Below, piece by piece: positions 18,519 through 26,809 of a stretch of DNA of 64,000 nucleotides. The translations under genes and the position numbers were made by a program. Below the pieces are notes generated by a model. The model worked only from the letters and a program-made list of their open reading frames with translations, did no database searches and was not told the DNA's origin. This stretch comes from CAVVNN01 sp963749605 (GTDB lineage: Bacteria > Actinomycetota > Thermoleophilia > Solirubrobacterales > 70-9). The stretch is from NCBI GenBank assembly GCA_963749605.1, contig CAVVNN010000004.1:1-64000 (forward strand). Direction: 5' to 3'. How positions within the stretch are numbered: the stretch's first letter is position 1; the number at the start of each line of letters is the position of its first letter.

Positions 18519-20237
18519 GGCTTGCTCTTCTCATTTCGCTTTGGGGTCGAGGGCTCGGGCGCCGGGCGGGGAGGCTGGGTGTCCCCGCCCGGCGCCCTGC
18601 CGCCCGCCGCTTCGGAGGGCTGGGGGGCTGTGCCGGGGGTTGGCTGGGGGGTGCCCTCCTGGCGGGGGCGTGGTGGGCTCTGGCCGCCTGCGCGCGGCGG
18701 TTGGCTTCCCTGGCTTGGGGAAGCAGCGGAACCGGAGACGACATCGCTGGTCGCGGTTCCCTCCAGGCGCCCGCCGGCTGCCCGGCTTGCTTTCGCGGCC
18801 GCCACTGGGGCGGCGATGGCCGCCGCGGGTCCTGCTGCTGCTCCCGCGCCAGCGGCTCCGGCCTCTGCGCCTGCGCCGCTCGGCTCCGGCCGCGCCCCTG
18901 CCTCCACCGCCTGCTGAGCCGCCCTTCGGCCCACCGCCGCCACGCGGCGCGACACCGCCCTGCCCGCCGCTGGCGCTTGGGCCGGAACCGCCCCCCTCAG
19001 TGCCGATCGCGCCCTGGCCGCCTCCCCAGTTGGCCAACGCGGTGCTTCGCATCATCTGCGCGGAGGAGGCCAGCTCGACGCCGCGCACCGCGCCCGCGGC
19101 GGCGCCCTGGCGGCTGTAGGCGGCGGTTATCGCACCCTCGGCGAAGGGGACCAGCTTGAACAGCACGAAGCGGCGCGAAGCAGGCCAAGCAGCAGCAGCG
19201 CCCCCGCGGCGAGGATCTGCTCGACCTGGCCGTCGCTTTCTGCCAGCAGGCCTGCGGCGAGGGCGATGATCGCCACGATCACGAACTTGGAGAAGACGAC
19301 GACGACGATCAGCTCGGCGGTGCGGCGCAGAGCGCCCGACCAGCGCGGCCAGATCGAGGCGGCCAGCGCCATCGGCATGAACAGGGCGACGACGTAGACC
19401 GCGGCGTCTCGCATCAAGAGCTCGACCCAGACGAAGAAGGCGGCGAAGGCGGCGATGATCGCGGCGATGAAGCTGACGAAGAGCGGCACCGCGGTCGCGC
19501 CGGCGGCTCCGCCCAGCGCGGTGCCGATGCCGGGACCGCTGGTCGCCGTGCCGGCGGCGGCGCCGGCGCTTGCCGCCGGCATGGCTCAGGCCGTGGATCG
19601 CGCCCGCGAAGAATTGGCGGGTGTTGTTGGCGGTGGAAAGAGCGACCTGGTGGGAGAGCACGTCGGTGGTCGCGATCAGCGTCGCCACCACGACGTAGGC
19701 GACGCGAGGTCGCGATCGCCGCCACCGGCACGTTGACCAGGAGGACCCGAACCAGCATCGAGGAGTCCCCGCGCCCGACTCCCTCCAGCACCGCGAAGAG
19801 CAGCATCAGGGTCGCCAGGAAGACGGCGATCAGCGCCATCTGGCGGTAGCGGTGCACGAACCCCTAGCTGAGCAGGTTGGGAGAGCTGCTCGCGTCGATC
19901 AGCCTCGACCACCTGCCCGACCAGCCAGCTGGCGCCGTCGGTGACCCAGCTGGTGATCTGGTTGAAGATCCCGTTGCCGATTTCCCCGGCGACCGCCCTT
20001 CAGGGGATCGAGCGCCTTGTCGGCCAGCCCCAGGGCGGGGTCGGTGACCGCGTTGCAGGCATCGCTGGCCGGATTGCCGATCCCGATCGCCCCGGTCACC
20101 GCGTCGACCGGCGCGGCGCCGAGGTTGCACGCCGGGTTGGCCTGCGCGGCGGACGGGCTCGGCTCGCCCAGGGTCAGCGCCGCGGAGAGCAGCGCGACCG
20201 CCGCTCCGAGCAGAGCTGTCCTACGGAGCGATGCCAT
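18515..20237 (-). pseudogene. TrbL/VirB6-like conjugal transfer membrane protein, frame-broken
   Basis: ATG at 20237 opens a signal-peptide-like segment (MASLRRTALLGAAVALLSAA). Joined frames then give several membrane helices (MALIAVFLATLMLLFAVL, AVPLFVSFIAAIIAAFAAFF, VVALFMPMALAASIWP, LIVVVVFSKFVIVAIIALAA). A hydrophilic Gly/Ser/Pro-rich tail of about 200 residues ends KRNEKSKP at 18515. This is the layout of polytopic TrbL/VirB6 channel components. At least four frame breaks (near 19990, 19860, 19690, 19180). Located between the VirB8-like and SCO6880-like genes with short overlaps. Confidence 0.6.
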
Positions 20238-20868
20238 AGCTGCTGCAGGCGCTGGGCGAGGTCGATCACGCTGAAGCCATCGCTCGGCCCGTGCGGGGTG
20301 GCGAGCCGCGGCGTCGGCCCGAAGGCCGCCCGGGAGTGGGCGATCTTCCAGTCGCCTGCCTGCCAGGCCACTTCGATGCGGGCGACGCCGAAGTAGGCGG
20401 CGGGTTCGACCGCCGAGGCGTTGCCGAGCAGGGTGAAGCCCCAGTTGAGGATGCGGGCGCGGGCGGGGGAGTAGGAGAGGACCCGGTAGCCGATCGGTAC
20501 CCCGGCGAAGATCGTTTGGATGTGGTCGCGCACGCCCTCGCCGAGCGCGCCGCGGCGAGGCGCTGAGTGCCCGGCATGTTCGCCGCCAGCATCGTGGCGG
20601 CGAAGTCCGGAGTGGCGACGGCGTCGATCCGGCGGCGCAGCACGCCCGGGCGCAGGATCGCCACATCGGTCAGCGCCTGCTGGTAGCGGGCGACGGCCAG
20701 GATCGCCCCGGCGCGGGTATGGGCGTAGCCGACCCCGACGCCGGCGATCTCGCGAGAGGGGCCGGGGGAGACCGCGGTCTGCTCGCCTCCCCCGGTCGTG
20801 GTAGCGCTGGCGCGGCCGATCAGGACGCCAAGCGCCAAGACCGCGAGGATGCCGAGTGCCCACCGCAT
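20174..20868 (-). pseudogene. VirB8/TcpC-like transfer protein, one frame break
   Basis: Starts ATG 20868 with a single N-terminal membrane helix (RWALGILAVLALGVLIGRA), then a short linker and GYAHTRAGAILAVARYQQAL. After a frame break near 20565 the reading continues DHIQTIFAGVPIGYRVLSYS, LNWGFTLLGNA and VAWQAGDWKIAHSRAAF. A membrane-anchored, NTF2-like extracytoplasmic domain of this shape is typical of VirB8/TcpC components. The start overlaps the pilin-like gene's stop as TGATG. The assignment is by architecture and position rather than a diagnostic motif. Confidence 0.5.
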
Positions 20869-21188
20869 CAGTGCACCGCCGCGCCGGAGTTGTAGAAGAA
20901 GTTAATCACCGCGGCGGCGGCGCCAATCGCGAAGGCTCCGCCGACGCCGTAGAGCATCCGCGCCTTGCCGTCGGCGGCCTGGCTGTAGTTGTGGGAGCGG
21001 TTGCCCAGGCTCCACTGGGCGGCGCCGAGGAGGATCGCGCCGACGCACGCCAGCAGGGCGAGCGCCGCGACGCCATCGAGGAGCTTTTCCAGCGCCGGGG
21101 TGCCCGGCAGGCCGCTCGGGTTGGGCTTGACGCTGACCGCTGCCACCAACTGAGTCAGGTGGAAGTTGATCGTCTGCAGTACCGGCAC
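20868..21188 (-). CDS. DUF6112-like small membrane protein (VirB2/pilin-like)
   Basis: A 106-residue protein, first gene of the conjugation operon. A hydrophilic N terminus is followed by two membrane helices (LLDGVAALALLACVGAILLGAAQW and MLYGVGGAFAIGAAAAVINFFYN) separated by a short polar loop, the standard topology of VirB2-like pilins and the DUF6112 family found at this position in actinobacterial elements. An AAGGAGG ribosome-binding site lies about 9 nt before the ATG at 21188. Intact, unlike the genes that follow it. Confidence 0.65.
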   Translation of the reverse strand: MPVLQTINFHLTQLVAAVSVKPNPSGLPGTPALEKLLDGVAALALLACVGAILLGAAQWSLGNRSHNYSQAADGKARMLYGVGGAFAIGAAAAVINFFYNSGAAVH

Positions 21189-21362
21189 GGCTGGCCTCCT
21201 TGGCTTGCGGGCGCGAACGTGTTGGAGCGCCTATGTCGAAGCGAAGAGGTGGCGGTGCCGCCGAACTTGGAAAGCGGGACCTCGACTCACCGCCGAATTG
21301 AAGCACCGCTCCTGCGGTAGGCTGGCGCCGCTCTGTGGCTCGTTTGACCTGAGGAGGCGGGA

Positions 21363-22010
21363 ATGAAGCGGCTGGCTGTGGTGTTGTTCGTGAGCGTGGT
21401 CACGATGTTGACCGTTCTCGCAGCCGCTGGCTGTGGGGGCGCAACGACGGCTTCGACTTCCACCTCTATCAAGAGCGCAGTGCAGGGAGCCTCGGCGGAA
21501 CCCCCAGAAACCGTGGAAAAACAGGCTACGGCTGAACCTGAAACCACTGTTGCGAATCAGACCGGCGCGCCAGGCTCAGTCCCCAAGCCCTGTTCGCTCT
21601 TCACGGAGAGCCTGGTGCAAACAGTGTTCCCCGACCCTATTCCTCAGAACTCGGATGCCGAAGACTGCCGGTACACGAACGGCGAAGAAACGCGCCTCGC
21701 TCCCAAGGAACTCGCCAGCATCGACTTCGCAATTTCGAAGGTGTCGCCGGTCCTTGAGCAGACAATTTCTGCGTGGGAAGCCGAAGAAGCCGAACCTCCT
21801 TCTGGACACGACGCCTATGTCGAACGGGTTTCAGATCTGGGGGATAGCGCCGTGTGCCACTATGACCACTACAAGACTGTGCATCAAACAACTGCAATCG
21901 TGCGGCGCGGTGACCTCATGTTCGTCGTCCAACTAGAAGCCTTTCACGACGATGGAGGCTGTCCCACGCTCATCGCGCTTGCGCGTGAAATCAACTCAGA
22001 GCTGTCCTAG
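21363..22010 (+). CDS. DUF3558-like secreted lipoprotein
   Basis: A 215-residue predicted lipoprotein: signal peptide MKRLAVVLFVSVVTMLTVLA with lipobox AAAGC, then a Thr/Ser/Glu-rich linker and a globular domain beginning PCSLFTESLVQTVF, the usual opening of DUF3558-type proteins. Cysteines are spaced as expected for one or two disulfides (CSLF, DCRYTNGEE, VCHYDHYK, GGCPTLI). A GAGGAGGC ribosome-binding site precedes ATG 21363. It is divergent from the conjugation operon (174 nt). Likely surface-exposed on the cell that carries the element; role unknown. Confidence 0.6.
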   Translation: MKRLAVVLFVSVVTMLTVLAAAGCGGATTASTSTSIKSAVQGASAEPPETVEKQATAEPETTVANQTGAPGSVPKPCSLFTESLVQTVFPDPIPQNSDAEDCRYTNGEETRLAPKELASIDFAISKVSPVLEQTISAWEAEEAEPPSGHDAYVERVSDLGDSAVCHYDHYKTVHQTTAIVRRGDLMFVVQLEAFHDDGGCPTLIALAREINSELS

Positions 22011-22040
22011 GGGCAACCGCTAGGAATAGTTCCATTGTGT

Positions 22041-23477
22041 CTAATGGTCAAGGTCGAGAACAGCGACGTCGCCGTTCTCTTCGCTCGTCGCTACGAGGCC
22101 TTCAATGGGCCCAGTCGTTAGCGTTTCTAGACCTGCCGCGTTAAGCGTGGGGAACTTCCCTCCCACATGGGCGACGACGCTGCCGTCCTGAGTGCTCAAC
22201 ACCAGCATGCCGGAGGGCGCTTCCACCAGAACATGACCGTCGGTGACGATCAGCGGCTCAGTTGATCCCGCTGGCTCTGACCAAAGGGGGTTAGAGATAT
22301 CCGAGGTTGAGAACTCCGACAGGCTTGAGCCGTCGAATACCACTATGTAGGAGTGGTTGGCGGCGACCCCCTTCCAGCCTTCGGGATAGGCCGCGTCGCT
22401 CACCAGCTTGCCACTCACGAAGTCATACGCCTCCACGCAGCTGTTGCCGAATCCCCATTGCACCGTGCCCACCAGTTCCGACTGGTCCGTCCAGCAGCGG
22501 CGCGGAAGATGCAAGTCCCAGACCATCGCCCCGGTCTGCACGTTGAAGCCCGTCACATGGCCTTCTTCGTCGTTGTCTTCGTAGCCGCGTTTCTCCACGA
22601 TTCCGTTGCCCACATAACCGCCGAAGATGTCAGGGACGTGCCACAGAAGTTCGCCGCTCGCGGCGTTATAGGCAGAGGTGCCCATGTCTTGAATCACGAC
22701 TTCTTCGGGGTGCCCGGGCACCCCTGAGGGGCCTTCGACGATTCCCGACAGCCCGCGATAGTTGAACATGCCTTCTTCCGCAGCGCTGTCCGCTGCAAAA
22801 GGCACGCTCCACACCTGCCTGCCCGTCTGCACGTCGTAGGCAGTGATGATGTAAGAGGTGGAGCCGCCCTGCAGACCGCTTGCAGGAGTTGTGGTGCTCG
22901 TGAAGGCGACGATGTGCCGCGGCGTCGCTCCATAGGTTTCAACTCCGGCCACGCTTCTTCGCCACAGGATCACGCCCTTTAGGACGCTGTAACCGACAAT
23001 CGCCGTCGCTGGACCCACAGACTTGCTCCCACAGCTGAGGACGACCACGCCTCCGGGGAACAGCGGCCCCTCGCCATCGAGCTCGCTACGGAACGAGTAT
23101 CCCGGCCTTGCGCGTGGCGGCACTCGCAGGCTGTGCCAAGAGCGCTTCGACTTGTCCAGAGCTGCCCGGCACACTGCGTCGCTTTCGTGGAACGTCATCA
23201 ATAGATCGCCTACCCGAGCCTGCCTGCGGTGGCGATGTCCAGGGTGGTGGTGGTCATGATGATGATGATGGCTGCCCCTCCGCTTCAAAAGCACGGTCCC
23301 GTCATTGGTTGGTGGCGAAGCGGCGTACGCCGCAGGGGTCGTGAGAGCAGGCGCAATCAACGCACCGACGGCGAAGATCAACGCTGTACGGGTTGCAGTT
23401 GGTGGGGAGGCCGAGCGCCAGAATCGAGTTCGCTCCCACAGCACGGTGCGCAATATATCCCTCGTCGGTGTCCTCAC
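22041..23477 (-). CDS. Secreted PQQ-like beta-propeller repeat protein with His-rich stretch
   Basis: A 478-residue protein. The N terminus is basic, then a hydrophobic signal-like segment (ALIFAVGALIAPALTTPAAYA). Next comes a histidine-rich patch (HHHHHDHHHPGHRHRR, near residues 70-85) that could bind metal. The rest is made of PQQ/PQ-loop-like blades (AYDVQTGRQVWSVPF, AYNAASGELLWHVPD, GFNVQTGAMVWDL, AYDFVSGKLVSDAAY, VLSTQDGSVVAHV), predicting a propeller that serves as a binding scaffold. No dehydrogenase catalytic site is seen. Start is uncertain because the predicted signal begins about 30 residues in. It is not obviously linked to conjugation. Confidence 0.65.
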   Translation of the reverse strand: MRTPTRDILRTVLWERTRFWRSASPPTATRTALIFAVGALIAPALTTPAAYAASPPTNDGTVLLKRRGSHHHHHDHHHPGHRHRRQARVGDLLMTFHESDAVCRAALDKSKRSWHSLRVPPRARPGYSFRSELDGEGPLFPGGVVVLSCGSKSVGPATAIVGYSVLKGVILWRRSVAGVETYGATPRHIVAFTSTTTPASGLQGGSTSYIITAYDVQTGRQVWSVPFAADSAAEEGMFNYRGLSGIVEGPSGVPGHPEEVVIQDMGTSAYNAASGELLWHVPDIFGGYVGNGIVEKRGYEDNDEEGHVTGFNVQTGAMVWDLHLPRRCWTDQSELVGTVQWGFGNSCVEAYDFVSGKLVSDAAYPEGWKGVAANHSYIVVFDGSSLSEFSTSDISNPLWSEPAGSTEPLIVTDGHVLVEAPSGMLVLSTQDGSVVAHVGGKFPTLNAAGLETLTTGPIEGLVATSEENGDVAVLDLDH

Positions 23478-23598
23478 GTGCCGACCGGGGTCTATGTAGC
23501 GATGTCAAGACCCATCGATTGTCGCTGGGTCCGGTGTTTCCCGGCAGGCGGGGCATCTTCGGTTGTTGTCCGAAGGCAGAACATGAATCTTCAGGGAT

Positions 23599-23616
23599 CG
23601 GGACATATTCGGGACA
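23599..23616. repeat. Direct repeats CGGGACA, arm-site-like
   Basis: CGGGACA occurs at 23599-23605 and again at 23610-23616, 11 nt (one helical turn) apart. They stand about 60 nt from a tRNA 3'-half-like sequence. Paired short direct repeats beside a tRNA end are the usual form of arm-type sites for tyrosine integrases. They differ from the repeats near the integrase at 28 kb, so they could belong to a different element. Confidence 0.35.
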
Positions 23617-23677
23617 CAAAACGCGGATTGTGCCTGATGAAACGAGGCAGAGCGCTTGACTCCCAGGGACTTTCCAA

Positions 23678-23722
23678 TGCCGGAGGAGGGATTCGAACCC
23701 CCGACAGGCGGGTTTGCAAAGC
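23678..23722 (-). other. tRNA 3'-half-like sequence (possible attachment site)
   Basis: On the minus strand this reads as the 3' part of a tRNA: TTTGCAA in the anticodon-loop position, a T-arm with stem GGGGG/CCCTC around loop TTCGAAT, acceptor strand CTCCGGC and discriminator A. The anticodon stem does not close and no matching 5' acceptor (GCCGGAG) is found at the proper distance, so it is not an intact gene. Similarity ends at the anticodon loop, as at integrase crossover points. The amino acid cannot be assigned safely (TGC or GCA anticodon). Confidence 0.5.
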
Positions 23723-23751
23723 GTAGATTGGCGCGGAGCTACATGCCGAAC

Positions 23752-24912
23752 TCAGAGGCCGAGCGCCCTCTCAAAGCGCCCGAGGACCCCGAGCCGCTTG
23801 AGGCGGAGGAGGAGGTCGGTGAGGTGGTGATCGGGGTGCCGGAGCTGCTTTCCAGCCCGAACTCCTGCTGGGTCTGCTGGGCGGTGGTGGCCGTGGGAGT
23901 GGAGTGAGGGGCTCGAGGTGGAGGCGCTGCCCTTGGCCTGGGCGGTGTGGTGTTGCTGCGGATTTGGGGTGTTGTGTTCGGGTTCGGCGGCGGCAGGCGT
24001 GCTCGGCGTGGCGATCGGAGCAGTGATGGAAGCCGGCCGCGAAGGCGCCGCAGCAGCCTTCGGTGTCTGATGGTGCTGATGGGCGCCAAGGTCGATGGCG
24101 CCCACCCCGGGGCCGATCACTCCGCTGGCAAGGCATGCCACCGCGGCCACACCGCAGGCCCCGGCGGCTCGCGCCACACCGCTCGTCGCGCTCGCGTTGC
24201 TCGGATCGGCAGCGGGGGAGACCCTGCGCCACAGCTCACCCACCCGGTGCATAACCGACCCCGCAGCGTCGCGGGCGCTGTGAAGGACGGCCTCGATCCC
24301 GCCCGGCAGGCTCCAGTCATGGCCGCGATCGCCGGCCACCGCCACCCAGGCCGCCAGACCGATCTCCGCGCCGAGCGCGTCGCGGTCCTCAGGCAAGAGC
24401 GCGCGCAGCCGCTCGAGCGCAGCTCGGTGGTGGCGATGCGCGCTCGACTTCCCCCAGCCCAGCTCGCGTCCCGCGGCGAAGACGTCGAAGCCCTCGAAGT
24501 AGGTCAGCTCGAGAAGCTTTCGCTCCTGCATCGGCAGAAAGCTCATCGCATGCTGCAGAAGCTCGTGGATGTCGTGGTCGATTGCCTGCTCCTCCGGGCC
24601 AGGGGTGGCGGTGTCGGCGAGGTAGGCGGCATCCTCGACCGAGACCGCCGGCGGCCGCCGCCGCAGCTCGTCGAGCAGGTCCTGGGTGCGGCGCCAGGCG
24701 CAGTTGATCAACCAACCGACGGCGTTCTCGGCCACGTTGCCCGCCGCGAGCCAGGTCGCGTACTCCTTCTGGGCCTGCCCGAAGAGGTCCTCTGCGTAGG
24801 TGGCGAGGAAGCGCTCGGAGATCCGCTTGCGGCGCAGGTACTGAAGGAAGCCCAGTTCAGCGGCGCGCAGGGCTTCGTGATCTAACCCCTCTGTTGCGCT
24901 TGCCGCCTCCAT
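23752..24912 (-). CDS. ECF-like sigma-70 family factor with membrane-anchored tail
   Basis: A 386-residue protein. Residues 1-190 form a sigma region 2/region 4 pair: FLQYLRRKRISERFLATYAE, then NAVGWLINCAWRRTQD and, in region 4, LPMQERKLLELTYFEGFDV with HTH WGKSSAHRHHRAALERLR. A small-residue hydrophobic stretch near residues 250-275 may be a membrane helix, followed by a low-complexity tail. From about 23950 onward the other frame reads more naturally (QQTQQEFGLESSSG, ending SASEFGM at 23739), so the tail is probably frame-broken. This factor may control genes of the mobile region, since it is encoded inside it. ATG at 24912. Confidence 0.65.
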   Translation of the reverse strand: MEAASATEGLDHEALRAAELGFLQYLRRKRISERFLATYAEDLFGQAQKEYATWLAAGNVAENAVGWLINCAWRRTQDLLDELRRRPPAVSVEDAAYLADTATPGPEEQAIDHDIHELLQHAMSFLPMQERKLLELTYFEGFDVFAAGRELGWGKSSAHRHHRAALERLRALLPEDRDALGAEIGLAAWVAVAGDRGHDWSLPGGIEAVLHSARDAAGSVMHRVGELWRRVSPAADPSNASATSGVARAAGACGVAAVACLASGVIGPGVGAIDLGAHQHHQTPKAAAAPSRPASITAPIATPSTPAAAEPEHNTPNPQQHHTAQAKGSASTSSPSLHSHGHHRPADPAGVRAGKQLRHPDHHLTDLLLRLKRLGVLGRFERALGL

Positions 24913-25068
24913 CTCCTGCTCCCTTCGATTCGTTACTCACACTCAAACCCGCCAAAGCGGTGTCGGTAGCTGCACCGCCCACTCGTACATCCGTTGTCTG
25001 GGCGGTGAGGAGGTCTGTGGGTGAAAGTCGGCGGGACCATGTGAGCGCTTTGCCGACATCTCGCTCCC

Positions 25069-25587
25069 TTGAAGAGGAGCGATTGCGACAACAGGAGTGG
25101 GTACGGGGCTAGACGACCCCAGCGACACGCTGGAGTACGACGTCACGTCTGGCTGTTCTCGGTAGGCGCGCTGCTCATGGCGTTGACCGGTTGTGGTCTG
25201 GGGCGCGCTGGCGATGGCTCACCGGTCGCGCGCCCTCTTGTCTGGGGTGTTCAGAGTGCGGTGCTGGCACCGGCGCAGCTGGATCGGGCCCGTCAAGCGG
25301 CCGCGGCCTTCGCCCACAGCTACGCCGCCTCGGCTCGCGGTCCAGCAGTCGTCCGTAACGCGACGCCGTCGCTGGCCGCGCAGCTGCGCGCCAACCGCTC
25401 TCGCTCGGCTGGCGAGGGAGGCGGGCCGGCGCTCCGCGTCCTCGCGCTTGCCATCGATCCCCAAAGCGCCTCGCGCGTCGAGGCCACGGCGACGCTCGCC
25501 GCCAGGGGCGAAGAGCCCTTCCCGATCGCCTTCGTCCTTCGCCTGATCGGAGGGCGTTGGCTCGCGACCCGGCTTCCAGGCAACTGA
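25069..25587 (+). CDS. Small lipoprotein of the transfer region
   Basis: A 172-residue protein from TTG 25069. It has a basic N terminus, a hydrophobic segment and lipobox (LLMALTGCG, Cys near residue 42). A small extracytoplasmic domain with AFAHSYAAS and a closing IAFVLRLIGGRWLATRLPGN strand follows, the outline of NTF2-like accessory lipoproteins. The start is uncertain because no ATG or GTG lies before the signal sequence. It ends 11 nt before the transglycosylase gene and is presumably co-transcribed. A role in the cell-wall step of conjugation is inferred from context only. Confidence 0.5.
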   Translation: MKRSDCDNRSGYGARRPQRHAGVRRHVWLFSVGALLMALTGCGLGRAGDGSPVARPLVWGVQSAVLAPAQLDRARQAAAAFAHSYAASARGPAVVRNATPSLAAQLRANRSRSAGEGGGPALRVLALAIDPQSASRVEATATLAARGEEPFPIAFVLRLIGGRWLATRLPGN

Positions 25588-25598
25588 GGCGATTGAGG

Positions 25599-26594
25599 AT
25601 GGAGGCTTCCCCAACACCTGCGCCCCGTCTCTCGCCAGCGCTGATCGGCCTGCCGCTCGGCGTCCTCGTCGGACTGGTCGGCCTCGTGATCTGCATCGCC
25701 GCCCTGTTCGGTGGCACCGGCAACTGCGGCGCCGCCTCGGTCGGCTCGGTCCAAGGGGTGCCGGGAAAGCTGATCCCGATCTACGAGCAGGCTGCCGCGA
25801 AGTACGGGCTCGGCTCCCATGGTCCCTCGGTCCTCGCCGCGATCAACAAGGTCGAGACCGACTTCGGCGCCAACACCTCGACCTCGAGCGCCGGAGCGAT
25901 CGGTTGGATGCAGTTCGAGCCCTCCACCTGGGCGACCTACGGCGTCGACGCCAACCACGACGGGCGCAAGGACCCCTACAACCCCGAAGACGCGATCTTC
26001 GCCGCCGCCCGCCTGCTGCGCGCCGCTGGCGCGCCGGTCGACTGGCACACCGCGATCTTCACCTACAACCACGCCGGTTGGTACGTCGCCGAGGTCCTCG
26101 CCGACGCCCAGCGCTTCCAGGGCGCCACCAGCGTCCAGGTCGCCGCGCTCGGCGGTTGCGCCGCCGCCGACTCCGGTCCCGCGGTGCAGCGGATGCTCGC
26201 CGAGGCCGACCGTCTCGACCGCCTCCACCTCGTCTACGTCTGGGGCGGCTCCCACGGCCAGTCCCCGACCCCGGCCAACGGCCCCTTCGACTGCTCCTCC
26301 GCGGTCAGCCACCTGCTCCAGGTCGGCGGCTTCGCCAACCCGACCATGGACACAACCGCCCTGGTGCCCTGGGGCGATCCCGGCCCCGGCCGCGCGGTCA
26401 CCATCCACGTCAAGCCCTTCGGACCAGACGCCCACACCTTCGTCGAGTTCATGCCCGGGGTGACCCCGCCTGCCGAGCGCTACTGGGGGACATCAGACAC
26501 CAATTCCAACGGCGGTCCGGGGTGGATTCCACAGAGCGCGTTCACTGACGGCTACCTGGCCGGATTTCAGATGCGGCATCCGGTGGGGCTGTGA
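25599..26594 (+). CDS. Bifunctional lytic transglycosylase / NlpC-P60-like peptidase
   Basis: A 331-residue cell-wall enzyme from ATG 25599 (GAGG just upstream; the earlier start at 25557 overlaps the previous gene). One N-terminal membrane helix (LIGLPLGVLVGLVGLVICIA). Then an SLT-type domain with the catalytic Glu in AAINKVETDFG and GAIGWMQFEPSTW. The C-terminal NlpC/P60-like domain carries VYVWGG, Cys in PFDCSSAVSHL and His in DAHTFVEF. Such two-domain proteins open peptidoglycan for the conjugation channel in Gram-positive elements. The stop overlaps the excisionase GTG as GTGA. Confidence 0.8.
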   Translation: MEASPTPAPRLSPALIGLPLGVLVGLVGLVICIAALFGGTGNCGAASVGSVQGVPGKLIPIYEQAAAKYGLGSHGPSVLAAINKVETDFGANTSTSSAGAIGWMQFEPSTWATYGVDANHDGRKDPYNPEDAIFAAARLLRAAGAPVDWHTAIFTYNHAGWYVAEVLADAQRFQGATSVQVAALGGCAAADSGPAVQRMLAEADRLDRLHLVYVWGGSHGQSPTPANGPFDCSSAVSHLLQVGGFANPTMDTTALVPWGDPGPGRAVTIHVKPFGPDAHTFVEFMPGVTPPAERYWGTSDTNSNGGPGWIPQSAFTDGYLAGFQMRHPVGL

Positions 26595-26809
26595 GTGCCG
26601 TGCCCAATACCCGACCTTCATTCACACGCGGTGATCTGCTCACCGCGAACGACGTCGCCGACATCCTCCAGATAAAGCGCTCGACCGCGCTTGACTACAT
26701 GCGACGCGGGGTGATCCCCGCCCGCAAGATCGGCCGCCGCTGGTACGCGCTGCGCTCCCGCCTCGACGCCCACATCGGCGACCTCTTCGGCCTCGGAGCG
26801 CAGCGTTAG
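26591..26809 (+). CDS. Excisionase-like helix-turn-helix protein
   Basis: A 72-residue protein with a MerR/excisionase-type winged helix: LLTANDVADILQIKRSTALD (helix-turn-helix), YMRRGVIPARKIGRRWYALR (wing) typical of HTH_17 excisionases. GTG 26591 overlaps the stop of the transglycosylase gene, indicating coupled translation. Its stop overlaps by 4 nt the stop of the convergent integrase gene. In integrative elements this protein bends the attachment site and steers the integrase towards excision. Confidence 0.8.
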   Translation: MSAVPNTRPSFTRGDLLTANDVADILQIKRSTALDYMRRGVIPARKIGRRWYALRSRLDAHIGDLFGLGAQR

